Shown here: positions 17,840-25,736 of the stretch, piece after piece | How the letters are laid out: every line of letters starts with the position of its first letter | Position numbering within the stretch: the stretch's first letter is position 1 | NCBI RefSeq assembly: GCF_014201735.1 | Contig: NZ_JACHFE010000001.1 | Coordinates: 124,001-188,000, forward strand | Direction: 5' to 3' | Source: Marinobacter oulmenensis | Lineage (GTDB): Bacteria > Pseudomonadota > Gammaproteobacteria > Pseudomonadales > Oleiphilaceae | Length of the DNA: 64,000 bases | Notes under the pieces: generated by a model | Seen by the model: only the letters and a program-made list of their open reading frames with translations | Database searches by the model: none | What the model was told of the DNA's origin: nothing | Position numbers and translations under genes: made by a program

Positions 17840-17950
17840 CAGGTATCAGGTAGGGCTCTCCAAAAATGTGCGGAGCCAGGGATGGCGGAGCCCAAGCGTC
17901 ACAAGGACGTGCCGAAGGAGCGTTTTTTGGAGAGCCCTACCTGATACCTG
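17840..17950 (-). repeat. Palindromic structured element, copy D
   Basis: A 111-bp element before the convergent uppP end. The 27-bp arms (17840-17866 and 17924-17950) are perfect inverted copies beginning CAGGTATCAGGTAGGG. On the minus strand the core reads CGCTCCTTCGGCAC, CACG-TCCT-TGTG, GCCA-TCCC-TGGC, matching copies A and C although the arms are unrelated in their outer halves. Confidence 0.92.
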
Positions 17951-18000
17951 GCCCCCCAAGGCTGCAGGCTATAACAGGGAAAGCAACGCCAAGTCAGGAT

Positions 18001-18798
18001 CTACATCAGCACCGTATAAATCACGCCCGCCAGAACGACCCGGTAAATCACGTAAGGCCACATACCCACCGTGTTAAGCCATTTCAGGAAGAAATGGATG
18101 GCCGTAATGGCCATGACAAAAGATGTGACCCCACCAATCAGAAAGCCACTCCAGTCCACGATGACATCCGAGGTTGCCACCTCCAGCAGCTTCACGGCAG
18201 AAGCCAGCACGATGATCGGAATGGCCAGCAGGAACGAGAAGCGGGAGGCGGTTTCCCGGCTCATGCCGAGGAACAGGCCGGCGGTGATGGTCACGCCGGA
18301 GCGGGAGGTGCCCGGTACCAGTGCCATGGCCTGGGCGATGCCCACGATGAGTGCGTCTTTCCAGCTCAGCGAATCCAGCGAGCGCTGGCGCCTGGGCAGC
18401 CAGTCGGCGATGCCCAGCAGGATGCCGAAGACCAGGGTGGTGAAGAAGATCACCGAAGCCCCGCGCAGTTCATTGTCGATCATGTCCAGAAGAGCCAGCC
18501 CGGCCAGGCCCGCCGGGATGGTGCCGATCACCAGGTACCAGGCCAGGGCACCCTGGCCGACGATGCGGCGCTGAGCCATGGACATCAGGCCATCCCTGGC
18601 GATCCCGAAAACGTCCCGGCGGAAGTAGAGAACCACGGCCAGCAGTGTGCCCACGTGTACCGACAGGTCAAAGCCAACGCCCTGATCCTCCCAGCCGAAA
18701 AACGCGGGGGTCAGGATCAGGTGGGCGGAACTGGAAATCGGAAGGAATTCGGTCAATCCCTGGAGGAGGCCAAGGAAGATGGCCTGGAATAGGTCCAT
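18001..18798 (-). CDS. uppP: Undecaprenyl-diphosphate phosphatase UppP (BacA)
   Basis: A 265-residue integral membrane enzyme recycling undecaprenyl pyrophosphate to the monophosphate lipid carrier for peptidoglycan synthesis. The family active-site motifs are present: GLTEFLPISSSAHLIL near residues 15-30 (Glu, Ser) and ALVPGTSRSGVTITAG near 160-175 (PGxSRSG). Hydrophobic segments alternate through the whole length, consistent with 7-8 membrane helices. Normal family length is 265-275. The ATG at 18798 is the only sensible start. Confidence 0.96.
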   Translation of the reverse strand: MDLFQAIFLGLLQGLTEFLPISSSAHLILTPAFFGWEDQGVGFDLSVHVGTLLAVVLYFRRDVFGIARDGLMSMAQRRIVGQGALAWYLVIGTIPAGLAGLALLDMIDNELRGASVIFFTTLVFGILLGIADWLPRRQRSLDSLSWKDALIVGIAQAMALVPGTSRSGVTITAGLFLGMSRETASRFSFLLAIPIIVLASAVKLLEVATSDVIVDWSGFLIGGVTSFVMAITAIHFFLKWLNTVGMWPYVIYRVVLAGVIYTVLM

Positions 18799-18899
18799 GC
18801 GGTGGTTCCGTTCGGTGTTGTGGGTTGGGCCGGGTGAGGGCGATAGTAGCAGGGCGGATGCTTGCTTGCCACGCCCGGGTCAGAGCGCGGCAAGAGGGT

Positions 18900-19922
18900 T
18901 TACTGCGGGAAATGCTCCCGCGTCCGGTTGGCAAACTGCACCAGTGCCAGCATCAGGGGCACCTCCACCAGCACGCCCACCACCGTTGCCAGTGCCGCAC
19001 CGGATTGCAGGCCGAACAGTGCGATGGCTGCCGCGACCGCCAACTCGAAGAAGTTACTGGCGCCAATCATGGCCCCGGGCGCGGCGATGCAGTGACGAAC
19101 CTTCCAGAGCCTGGCCCAGCCATAGGCCAGCAGGAAAATCAGTACGGTCTGGACGATCAGCGGTACCGCAATCAATGCGATGTGCAGCGGGTTCTGCAGG
19201 ATGACATCGCCCTGGAACGCGAACAGCAGCACCAGGGTGACGATCAGGGCGGCCGGGGTGACCGGCCCGATGCGCTTCATGAAGACCTCGTCGTACCAGG
19301 ATTCGCCATGCCGGGCGATCAGGGTGCGGCGGGTCAGGTAGCCGCCGGTCAGGGGGATGACGATATAGAGCAGAACGGACAGCAGCACGGTATTCCAGGG
19401 AACCTGTATGTCAGAAATGCCGAGCAGGAACACCACGATCGGGGCAAAGGCAAACAGCATGATCAGGTCGTTCAGGGACACCTGCACCAGAGTGTATGCG
19501 GCATCACCCCGGGTCAGGTAGCTCCAGACGAACACCATGGCGGTGCAGGGGGCCGCGCCCAGCAGAATGGCTCCGGCCAGGTATTCCCGCGCCAGGTCCG
19601 GCGCGATCCAGGGCTGGAATACGACGGTCAGGAAAAACCAGGCGATGGCAAACATGGTGAAGGGTTTGATCAGCCAGTTCACGATGGTAGTGATGGCGAG
19701 CCCCCGGGGCTCCTTGCGAACACCCACCACCGCACTGAAGTCGATCTGCGCCATCATCGGAAAAATCATCGCCCAGATCAGGATGGCGATGGGAATGGAA
19801 ACCTGCGCGTATTCGAACCGCGACAGGGTCTCGGGAACGGCGGGAGCAAATTGCCCCAGCGCGACGCCGGCGACAATGGCCATGGCGACCCACACCGAGA
19901 GATACCGTTCAAAAAAGCCCAT
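18900..19922 (-). CDS. acr3: ACR3 family arsenite efflux permease
   Basis: A 340-residue inner membrane transporter with about ten hydrophobic segments. It belongs to the ACR3 branch of arsenite exporters (bile acid/sodium symporter fold), not the larger ArsB branch. N-terminal MGFFERYLSVWVAMAIVAGV, IFPMMAQIDF and the conserved LGAAPCTAMVFVWSYLT containing the essential cysteine are visible. The start at 19922 has AAGGAAGGA upstream; the longer open frame to 20174 runs into arsR and is rejected. It is divergent from arsR, with a shared AT-rich regulatory gap of 88 bp. Confidence 0.93.
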   Translation of the reverse strand: MGFFERYLSVWVAMAIVAGVALGQFAPAVPETLSRFEYAQVSIPIAILIWAMIFPMMAQIDFSAVVGVRKEPRGLAITTIVNWLIKPFTMFAIAWFFLTVVFQPWIAPDLAREYLAGAILLGAAPCTAMVFVWSYLTRGDAAYTLVQVSLNDLIMLFAFAPIVVFLLGISDIQVPWNTVLLSVLLYIVIPLTGGYLTRRTLIARHGESWYDEVFMKRIGPVTPAALIVTLVLLFAFQGDVILQNPLHIALIAVPLIVQTVLIFLLAYGWARLWKVRHCIAAPGAMIGASNFFELAVAAAIALFGLQSGAALATVVGVLVEVPLMLALVQFANRTREHFPQ

Positions 19923-19963
19923 GGTGATCTTCCTTCCTTTACGAATTGGCTGCCTGCCTCTAT

Positions 19964-19981
19964 TATGCATAAAAATGCATA
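19964..19981. promoter_or_regulatory. Probable ArsR operator between acr3 and arsR
   Basis: TATGCAT-AAAA-ATGCATA is a perfect 7-4-7 inverted repeat in the only AT-rich patch between the divergent acr3 and arsR genes. Position and symmetry fit an ArsR dimer site controlling both directions, released by arsenite. Confidence 0.65.
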
Positions 19982-20010
19982 TGCAAAAAAACGAATATAT
20001 GGGCAACACA

Positions 20011-20361
20011 ATGAATCCACACCCGGTGAGCCCGGTGACGGTTTTCAAGGCAATGGGCGATGAGCTTCGTCTGGCGGCGTTACTGCTGATCCTGGACCAG
20101 GGAAAGCTGTGCGTGTGTGAGGTGATGGAAGCCTTTGCCGCACCCCAGCCGAAAGTCAGCCGGCATCTGTCCACCCTGCGGGATGCCGGACTGCTGGACG
20201 CCGAAAGATGTGGCCAGTGGGTCTATTATTATCTCAGCCCCCGGCTGCCGGCATGGTTATCGCAGGTGCTTACAGAGACGGCGAATGCCAACGGTGAACT
20301 GATCCGGACTCCGTTGGCCCGGCTTGAGGCCATGAAGGACCGGCCGGAACGGTGCTTCTGA
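20011..20361 (+). CDS. arsR: Arsenite-responsive repressor ArsR
   Basis: A 116-residue winged-helix repressor of the ArsR/SmtB family. The As(III)-binding pair is C34-V-C36 in KLCVCEVMEAF at the start of the recognition region, as in the E. coli R773 type. The HTH follows as QPKVSRHLSTLRDAGLL and the wing is WVYYYLSP. A further Cys lies near the C-terminus (PERCF). Several in-frame ATGs (19981, 19999, 20011) are possible; 20011 is taken because homology starts right after it, although no start has a good Shine-Dalgarno. It heads the arsR-gap-arsJ operon. Confidence 0.92.
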   Translation: MNPHPVSPVTVFKAMGDELRLAALLLILDQGKLCVCEVMEAFAAPQPKVSRHLSTLRDAGLLDAERCGQWVYYYLSPRLPAWLSQVLTETANANGELIRTPLARLEAMKDRPERCF

Positions 20362-20397
20362 ACCAACCAAACAGCCAGCTAAGGCAGGGAGATCGTT

Positions 20398-21402
20398 ATG
20401 AGCAAGATCAAGGTAGGTATCAATGGCTTCGGCCGCATTGGGCGTCTGGCCCTCAGGGCGGCCTGGGGCTGGCCGGAACTGGAGTTTGTGGCCATTAACG
20501 ACCCGGGGGGTGACTGTGAAACTCTGGCGCATCTGCTGAATTTTGACAGTGTGCACGGTAGCTGGGACCGTGAAGCGGTTGCACAGGACGGGAGCATCGT
20601 CATTGACGGGCTGCCGATCCGGGTGACCCATAACCGGGCCATTGCCGATACCGACTGGTCCGGCTGCGATCTGGTGATCGAGGCCAGCGGAGCCAACAAG
20701 AAAGTGGACGTGCTGCAGGGTTATCTCGATCAGGGCGTTAAGCGGGTGGTGGTGACGGCACCGGTCAAGGAAGCTGGTGCCAAAAACATCGTGCTCGGGG
20801 TCAACGAGGACATCTTTGACCCCGCGAAAGACCGCATCCTGACTGCGGCCTCCTGCACCACCAACTGCCTGGCGCCGGTGGTCAAGGTGATCCATGAAAA
20901 GCTGGGCATCCGGCATGGTTCGATCACCACCATTCACAGTCTGACCAATACCCAGACCATCATCGATGCGCCCCTCAAGGACCTGCGCCGGGCCCGGGCC
21001 TGCGGCAGTTCGCTGATACCGACCAGCACCGGTTCGGCGACAGCGATCATCGAGATTTTCCCGGAGCTCAAGGGCCGGCTGGATGGCCACGCCGTGCGGG
21101 TGCCCCTCACCAATGCCTCTTTGACCGATTGTGTGTTTGAAGTGGAAACACCCACCGACAGCGACACCGTGAACCGGATGCTCCGGGAGGCCGCGGAAGG
21201 CGAACTCAAAGACATCCTGGGGTATGAGGAACGCCCCCTGGTGTCCATTGACTACAAGACCGACCCCCGCTCGTCGATCATCGATGCCCTGTCCACTCGC
21301 GTGATCAACGGCACTCAGGTGAAAATCTACGCCTGGTATGACAACGAGTGGGGCTATGCCAACCGGGCGGCGGAACTGGCGCGCAAGGTGGGCCTGGCCT
21401 GA
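20398..21402 (+). CDS. gap: Arsenic-operon glyceraldehyde-3-phosphate dehydrogenase
   Basis: A 334-residue type I GAPDH: NAD-binding [15 protein letters not shown] at the N-terminus, catalytic SCTTNC with C153, and the substrate-domain SLTNTQ and [10 protein letters not shown]. In ars operons this enzyme makes 1-arseno-3-phosphoglycerate from glyceraldehyde 3-phosphate and arsenate, which ArsJ then exports. The assignment rests on context: it is 36 bp after arsR and its stop is 1 bp before the arsJ ATG. Divergence from a housekeeping GapA cannot be measured here. GCAGGGAGATC supplies a Shine-Dalgarno. Confidence 0.93.
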   Translation: MSKIKVGINGFGRIGRLALRAAWGWPELEFVAINDPGGDCETLAHLLNFDSVHGSWDREAVAQDGSIVIDGLPIRVTHNRAIADTDWSGCDLVIEASGANKKVDVLQGYLDQGVKRVVVTAPVKEAGAKNIVLGVNEDIFDPAKDRILTAASCTTNCLAPVVKVIHEKLGIRHGSITTIHSLTNTQTIIDAPLKDLRRARACGSSLIPTSTGSATAIIEIFPELKGRLDGHAVRVPLTNASLTDCVFEVETPTDSDTVNRMLREAAEGELKDILGYEERPLVSIDYKTDPRSSIIDALSTRVINGTQVKIYAWYDNEWGYANRAAELARKVGLA

Positions 21403-21403
21403 T

Positions 21404-22609
21404 ATGACTGCAGCCATCCGTCAGTACCTGGTCATCACTGGCAACTACTGGGCGTTTACTCTGACGGATGGCGCCCTGCGCATGCTGGTGGTGCTGCATT
21501 TCCACCAGCTGGGTTATTCACCGCTGGCCATCGCCCTGTTGTTCATTTTCTATGAATTCTTCGGGGTGGTGACCAACCTGGTGGGTGGTTATCTGGGCGC
21601 CCGCATGGGCCTGAACCGGACCATGAACATTGGCCTGTTCCTGCAGATTGTCGCCCTGGCCATGCTGGCGGTGCCGGCGGCCATGCTCACGGTGCCCTGG
21701 GTGATGGCGGCCCAGGCGCTCTCCGGTATTGCCAAGGACCTCAACAAGATGTCGGCCAAGAGCGGGATCAAGCTGCTGGTACCCGGGGAGCAGCAGGGCC
21801 GGCTGTACCAATGGGTGGCGCTTCTGACCGGGTCCAAGAACACCCTTAAAGGGGTGGGCTTTTTCCTGGGTGGGGTGTTGCTGATGGCCGCCGGCTTCCG
21901 CGGTGCGGTTGTCCTGATGGCGGTGGCGCTTGCGGTGGTCTGGCTGGCCAGTCTGTTGCTGCTGGGGCAGGACCTGGGCAGGAGCAAGGCCAGGCCGAAA
22001 TTCCGGGAAATCCTGTCCAAAAGCCGGGCCATCAACGTGCTGTCGGCGGCCCGCATGTTTCTGTTTGGCGCCCGGGATGTCTGGTTCGTGGTGGCTCTGC
22101 CGGTTTACCTTCACACGGTTTTCGGCTGGGATTTCTGGCGCGTGGGCAGCTTCATGGCGCTCTGGATCATTGGCTATGGTTTTGTTCAGGCCATCGCCCC
22201 GCGCATGACCGGAAACCGGGAAGGGCGGCAGCCGGCGGTCCTGTGGGCGGCCGCACTGGCGCTGGTGCCGGCGGCCATTGCCGTGGGCCTGACCGCCGGT
22301 GCGCCGGCGCAGGTGGTTCTGCTTGGCGGTCTGCTGGTCTTCGGTGTGCTCTTTGCCATCAACTCTTCTCTGCACAGCTACCTGATTGTCCGTTACGCCC
22401 GCAGTGACGGCGTCTCGCTGGATGTCGGCTTCTACTATATGTCCAATGCCGCCGGCCGCCTGGCGGGCACAGTGCTTTCAGGCTGGCTGTACCAGGCCCA
22501 GGGACTGGAAGCCTGTCTCTGGGTATCGGCAGCCCTGGTGGCAACAGCCGCCGTGCTGTCGTTGGGGCTGCGCAGTGGTGACGAGCACGGAACACAGGCA
22601 GTGATGTGA
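21404..22609 (+). CDS. arsJ: Organoarsenical efflux MFS transporter ArsJ
   Basis: A 401-residue major facilitator with about 12 hydrophobic segments. The stretches LVITGNYWAFTLTDGALRML, FYEFFGVVTNLVGGYLGAR and KDLNKMSAKSGIK are characteristic of ArsJ. It exports 1-arseno-3-phosphoglycerate, giving arsenate resistance together with the adjacent GAPDH and removing the need for an ArsC reductase, which is absent here. The ATG at 21404 directly follows the gap stop. The open frame reaching back to 21338 overlaps gap and is rejected. Confidence 0.94.
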   Translation: MTAAIRQYLVITGNYWAFTLTDGALRMLVVLHFHQLGYSPLAIALLFIFYEFFGVVTNLVGGYLGARMGLNRTMNIGLFLQIVALAMLAVPAAMLTVPWVMAAQALSGIAKDLNKMSAKSGIKLLVPGEQQGRLYQWVALLTGSKNTLKGVGFFLGGVLLMAAGFRGAVVLMAVALAVVWLASLLLLGQDLGRSKARPKFREILSKSRAINVLSAARMFLFGARDVWFVVALPVYLHTVFGWDFWRVGSFMALWIIGYGFVQAIAPRMTGNREGRQPAVLWAAALALVPAAIAVGLTAGAPAQVVLLGGLLVFGVLFAINSSLHSYLIVRYARSDGVSLDVGFYYMSNAAGRLAGTVLSGWLYQAQGLEACLWVSAALVATAAVLSLGLRSGDEHGTQAVM

Positions 22610-22706
22610 GCCTTACTTTAGGCTAATCCTGTGTCGGTCGACGGCCTGCTTTTCGTACAATGGAGGATTGCCAGCCAGTAACGGGTTTCTCCAGAGGAAG
22701 CAGACG

Positions 22707-23630
22707 ATGAGCGCCAATGGCTATTCGCTGGGCCAGATCGGTGATTTTGAGATCAAGCAGCTCAAGGTCTTCAAGACCGTGGTCGAGTGTGGCGGGTTTT
22801 CCGCCGCTGAAACGGTGCTCAACATCGGGCGCTCCACCATCAGTATGCACATCTCGAACCTCGAGGCCCGGCTGAACCTGGTTCTGTGCAAGCGGGGACG
22901 GGCCGGTTTCTCGCTCACCGATGAAGGCCAGATCGTCTACGAGATGACCGAGAACCTGTTCGAGACGCTGGACGGATTCCGGGCCACGGTCAACAACATC
23001 AACACCAGTCTGACCGGCCAGTTACGGGTGGACCTGTCCGACAAGATCAGTCTGGACCCGCGCAGCCGGTTTCCGGAAATGGTCCGGCACTTTCACGAAC
23101 AGGCGCCCGGCGTGCGCCTGACCACCCGGGTGGCCTCCATGGCCAACATCGAGCGGGCGGTTCTCAACGACGAGGCGGACGTCGGGTTTATCCCCTATCA
23201 CCGCAAACTGGAAGGCCTGGAGTACATTCACCTGTTTGTCGATCAGTGTTATCTCTACGCGTCCTGTGACCATCCGCTGGCGGCTCTGGACATTGCCGAT
23301 CAGGCTGCGGCCGTGGACCTCTACCCACTGTCCCATGCGGGCCTCAAACCCCATGATTTTGCCCGTAACCAGATTTCCGGGATGAACCAGTCGGCCATTG
23401 CCTATTTCTACGAAACCCGTCTGGCCCTGATCCTGTCCGGTTGTTATATCGGCTTCCTGCCGGAGCATTTTGCGGCGCCTTACGCGGAAAAGGGGCAGAT
23501 TCTTCCGGTGGCCACCAATTCCCGGGTATATGATCTGGGCGTGGCGGCGATTTTCCGCAAGACCTCCCAGCCCAACCGTTCCCGCGAACTGTTTGTCCGC
23601 ACCATCCGGGAGACCCTGGGGGTGTCCTGA
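22707..23630 (+). CDS. LysR-family transcriptional regulator
   Basis: A 307-residue regulator. The N-terminal winged HTH covers about residues 15-75 (KQLKVFKTVVECGGFSAAET, GRSTISMHISNLEARL) and is followed by the linker helix and a periplasmic-binding-protein-like effector domain to the end. AGGA precedes the ATG at 22707. It lies upstream of, and in the same direction as, the dctPQM TRAP genes with a 440-bp gap. It may regulate those or the unlinked genes; nothing in the sequence identifies the inducer. Confidence 0.9.
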   Translation: MSANGYSLGQIGDFEIKQLKVFKTVVECGGFSAAETVLNIGRSTISMHISNLEARLNLVLCKRGRAGFSLTDEGQIVYEMTENLFETLDGFRATVNNINTSLTGQLRVDLSDKISLDPRSRFPEMVRHFHEQAPGVRLTTRVASMANIERAVLNDEADVGFIPYHRKLEGLEYIHLFVDQCYLYASCDHPLAALDIADQAAAVDLYPLSHAGLKPHDFARNQISGMNQSAIAYFYETRLALILSGCYIGFLPEHFAAPYAEKGQILPVATNSRVYDLGVAAIFRKTSQPNRSRELFVRTIRETLGVS

Positions 23631-24070
23631 AGGTTCGGTAGTTTTCGACCTAACTTGTTGATATTGGGCTGCACTGCGCGGCCTTGTCTGCTCCCGATGC
23701 GAGTGTCCCGGAGTCCCTTCTGTTGCACCATTTGAGGGCCCTTTGCGCCAGTTTGGAACAGTGAGTTCCCCGACAGCTGTCTGCTTTCCGGTTTCCCGGT
23801 TTCAGTTCGGTCGTAGCCGAACTTTAGATGTGTTGCCTGACATTTAACCAGTTGCGGCTTTTTGAAAGCATCGTCCGGGTCCTGAAAGGACCTGCGGCGC
23901 AGGGGTATGCATGACGCATAACAACGTGACACCGATCCAGCCCCGATCAGCGTCCAGTCACCAGGGCCGATGCCCGGACCTGGTGTATCAAGTCCAGTGA
24001 TTACTACAACGAAGCCCCTCCGTCGCTTGCTAACGCGGAACAGCGGATGTGGCTCAGAAAGGAGAGTAAC
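23631..24070. other. Gene-free 440-bp interval before dctP, with several inverted repeats
   Basis: No credible reading frame. Small inverted repeats are visible: GGTCC/GGACC at 23878-23892, TATGC/GCATA at 23906-23920 and CACCAGG/CCTGGTG at 23959-23985. It probably holds the dctPQM promoter, a regulator site and a structured leader, but I cannot place a -35/-10 pair with confidence, and I see no sigma-54 consensus. Confidence 0.4.
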
Positions 24071-25099
24071 GTGCTCAAAACCCTCAAGCGTCTCAAGAAA
24101 AGCTTTATCGCCGGTTCCCTGGCGGTCACCCTGGGAGCAGGCGTCTTTGCCTCTGCCGCACAGGCAGCGGAACACAACTGGCGTTTCGCCAACCTCTACG
24201 GCCGGGGCACCGCCTTTGGCGCCGTTTATGAGGATCTGGCCAAGAACATTGAAGTGATGTCCGATGGCCGCATCAAGGTTCAGGTACTCTACTCCGGCGA
24301 AGGTGTCGGCACTTCCGGCATCCTCGGTGCAGTGAAATCCGGCCTGATCACCATGGGTGCCCCGTTCCAGTCCATGCACGCGGGCGAGCTGCCGGCCGGT
24401 GTTGTGGAAATCGGTCTGCCGGGTGGCACCGACGATGTCGCTGAGCTGGCCACACTGTTCCACGAGCGTGGCTGGGCGGAAATCCTCAAGGAAGCCTATG
24501 GCGAGCAGGGCCTGGTCTGGCTGGACCCGTACATCCAGCCGCCGGTGTACATCATCACCAAGGAGCCGATCGAGTCTGTTGAGGACTTTGAAGGCCTGAA
24601 AATCCGTGCCCCGGGCGCCTACGGCAAGTTCCTGCGCAAGCTGGGCGCGTCACCGGTTTCCCTGGCCTGGTCTGAAATCTACACCAGCCTGTCCACCGGT
24701 GTGATCGACGGTTCCATCGGTTCCAACATGATCGACCACCGCGACGGCAATCACGTGGAAGTGGCCAAGTACATGTACCCGCTGCCGCTGGCCGGCGCCC
24801 AGGTACTGCCGATCATCGTCAACAACAGCGCCTGGAACAAGCTGAGCCCGGATCTCAAGGCCATCGTCAAGGCGGCGACCACCGTGCATGCCCAGGAGCA
24901 GATGACCAAGTCCCGTCTGTGGGAATCCCAGGCTGTGGCCGACATGGAAGCCAAGGGGCTGAAATGGAGCCCGGAGCCCAGCGAGGCCGACAAGGCTGCC
25001 TGGCAGGAAGCCGGTGCGGAACTGTGGGATGAGTACGCACAGGAAGGTGAGTACAGCAAGCGTCTGATCGAAGTCCTGAAAGACGTTCAGGGCGAGTAA
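24071..25099 (+). CDS. dctP: TRAP transporter solute-binding protein DctP family
   Basis: A 342-residue periplasmic receptor of a tripartite ATP-independent transporter. A signal peptide is evident (KRLKKSFIAGSLAVTLGAGV ... AAQAA, cleavage near residue 28). The DctP fold shows the conserved substrate-anchoring Arg in GLKIRAPGAYGKFL (near 178) and the ALPLSLAWSEIYTSLSTGVIDG-like region (here ASPVSLAWSEIYTSLSTGVI). Start GTG at 24071 is chosen because AAGGAG lies 6 bp upstream; the in-frame ATG at 24047 has no such site. Substrate is probably a carboxylate, not predictable further. It is followed by an intra-operon terminator and dctQ-dctM. Confidence 0.92.
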   Translation: MLKTLKRLKKSFIAGSLAVTLGAGVFASAAQAAEHNWRFANLYGRGTAFGAVYEDLAKNIEVMSDGRIKVQVLYSGEGVGTSGILGAVKSGLITMGAPFQSMHAGELPAGVVEIGLPGGTDDVAELATLFHERGWAEILKEAYGEQGLVWLDPYIQPPVYIITKEPIESVEDFEGLKIRAPGAYGKFLRKLGASPVSLAWSEIYTSLSTGVIDGSIGSNMIDHRDGNHVEVAKYMYPLPLAGAQVLPIIVNNSAWNKLSPDLKAIVKAATTVHAQEQMTKSRLWESQAVADMEAKGLKWSPEPSEADKAAWQEAGAELWDEYAQEGEYSKRLIEVLKDVQGE

Positions 25100-25110
25100 C
25101 CGACAGCCGG

Positions 25111-25140
25111 GCGAGCGCCTCCAGGGGCGCTCGCTTTTTT
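25111..25140 (+). terminator. Terminator/attenuator between dctP and dctQ
   Basis: Nine-pair stem GCGAGCGCC/GGCGCTCGC followed by TTTTTT, starting 12 bp after the dctP stop and ending 38 bp before dctQ. It should lower permease expression relative to the binding protein. Confidence 0.85.
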
Positions 25141-25178
25141 GTGTTTGTCGGATATGTCCCTGACAGAGGTACCCCTCC

Positions 25179-25736
25179 ATGTTGATTCGTGCACTCAAGA
25201 CCTATTGTCTGACCGTGCAGTGGTGCGTGGGATTCATTGGTCGTTCGGTGGCCTGGCTGATGCCGGTGCTGGCCTTTGTGGTCGCCTTCGAGGTGTTCTG
25301 CCGCTACGTGCTGGATGAGCCCACCATCTGGGCCTATGACGTGTCGCTGTTTATTTTCGGCTATGTCGCCTCCCTTGGCGGCGCCTACGCCCAGTTGCAC
25401 AACCGGCATATCAATGTCGATGTGCTGTATAACCACGTGCCGCCGCGGGTCCAGAACCTGTTCAATCTGATTTCCTATGTTCTGGCGGTGTTTTTCCTGG
25501 CTATCGTGTTCAAGATTGCCATCGGCAAATTCGAGGAAGCCATCCAGTTCAACTACCGCCGCCAGAGCGAGTGGGCGCCGTCCATGCACCATTACTGGGT
25601 GATGATTGCGGTGGCCAGCGCCTTGCTGATGTTCCAGTTCTCCAGCGATTTCATCCAGCAGGCCTACCACCTGTTCACCGGGAAAAAACTGATTCACGAC
25701 CCGGAACCCATTGATGACGAGGAGGTCGCCGCATGA
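25179..25736 (+). CDS. dctQ: TRAP transporter small permease DctQ
   Basis: A 185-residue membrane protein with four hydrophobic segments: about 20-40 (VGFIGRSVAWLMPVLAFVVA), 55-75, 95-120 and 140-160. The DctQ motif HNRHINVDVLYNHVP is present near residue 85. It forms the small subunit of the TRAP permease with DctM. Its last codons overlap the dctM start by 4 bp (ATGA), indicating translational coupling. Confidence 0.92.
   Translation: MLIRALKTYCLTVQWCVGFIGRSVAWLMPVLAFVVAFEVFCRYVLDEPTIWAYDVSLFIFGYVASLGGAYAQLHNRHINVDVLYNHVPPRVQNLFNLISYVLAVFFLAIVFKIAIGKFEEAIQFNYRRQSEWAPSMHHYWVMIAVASALLMFQFSSDFIQQAYHLFTGKKLIHDPEPIDDEEVAA

Noticed and set aside
15095..17950. Interpretation of the palindromes as integron attC sites
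   Set aside because: No paired RYYYAAC/GTTRRRY core sites and no cassette-like gene arrangement; the conserved part is in the middle, not at the ends.
17568..18000. Copies C and D as ordinary bidirectional terminators for uvrD and uppP
   Set aside because: Placement would allow it, but copy A lies in a divergent promoter gap and B1/B2 precede uvrD, and the inner double-hairpin core is not needed for termination.
19537..20010. Upstream extension of the arsR frame
   Set aside because: It overlaps acr3 on the other strand and carries no homology; the regulator starts near 20011.
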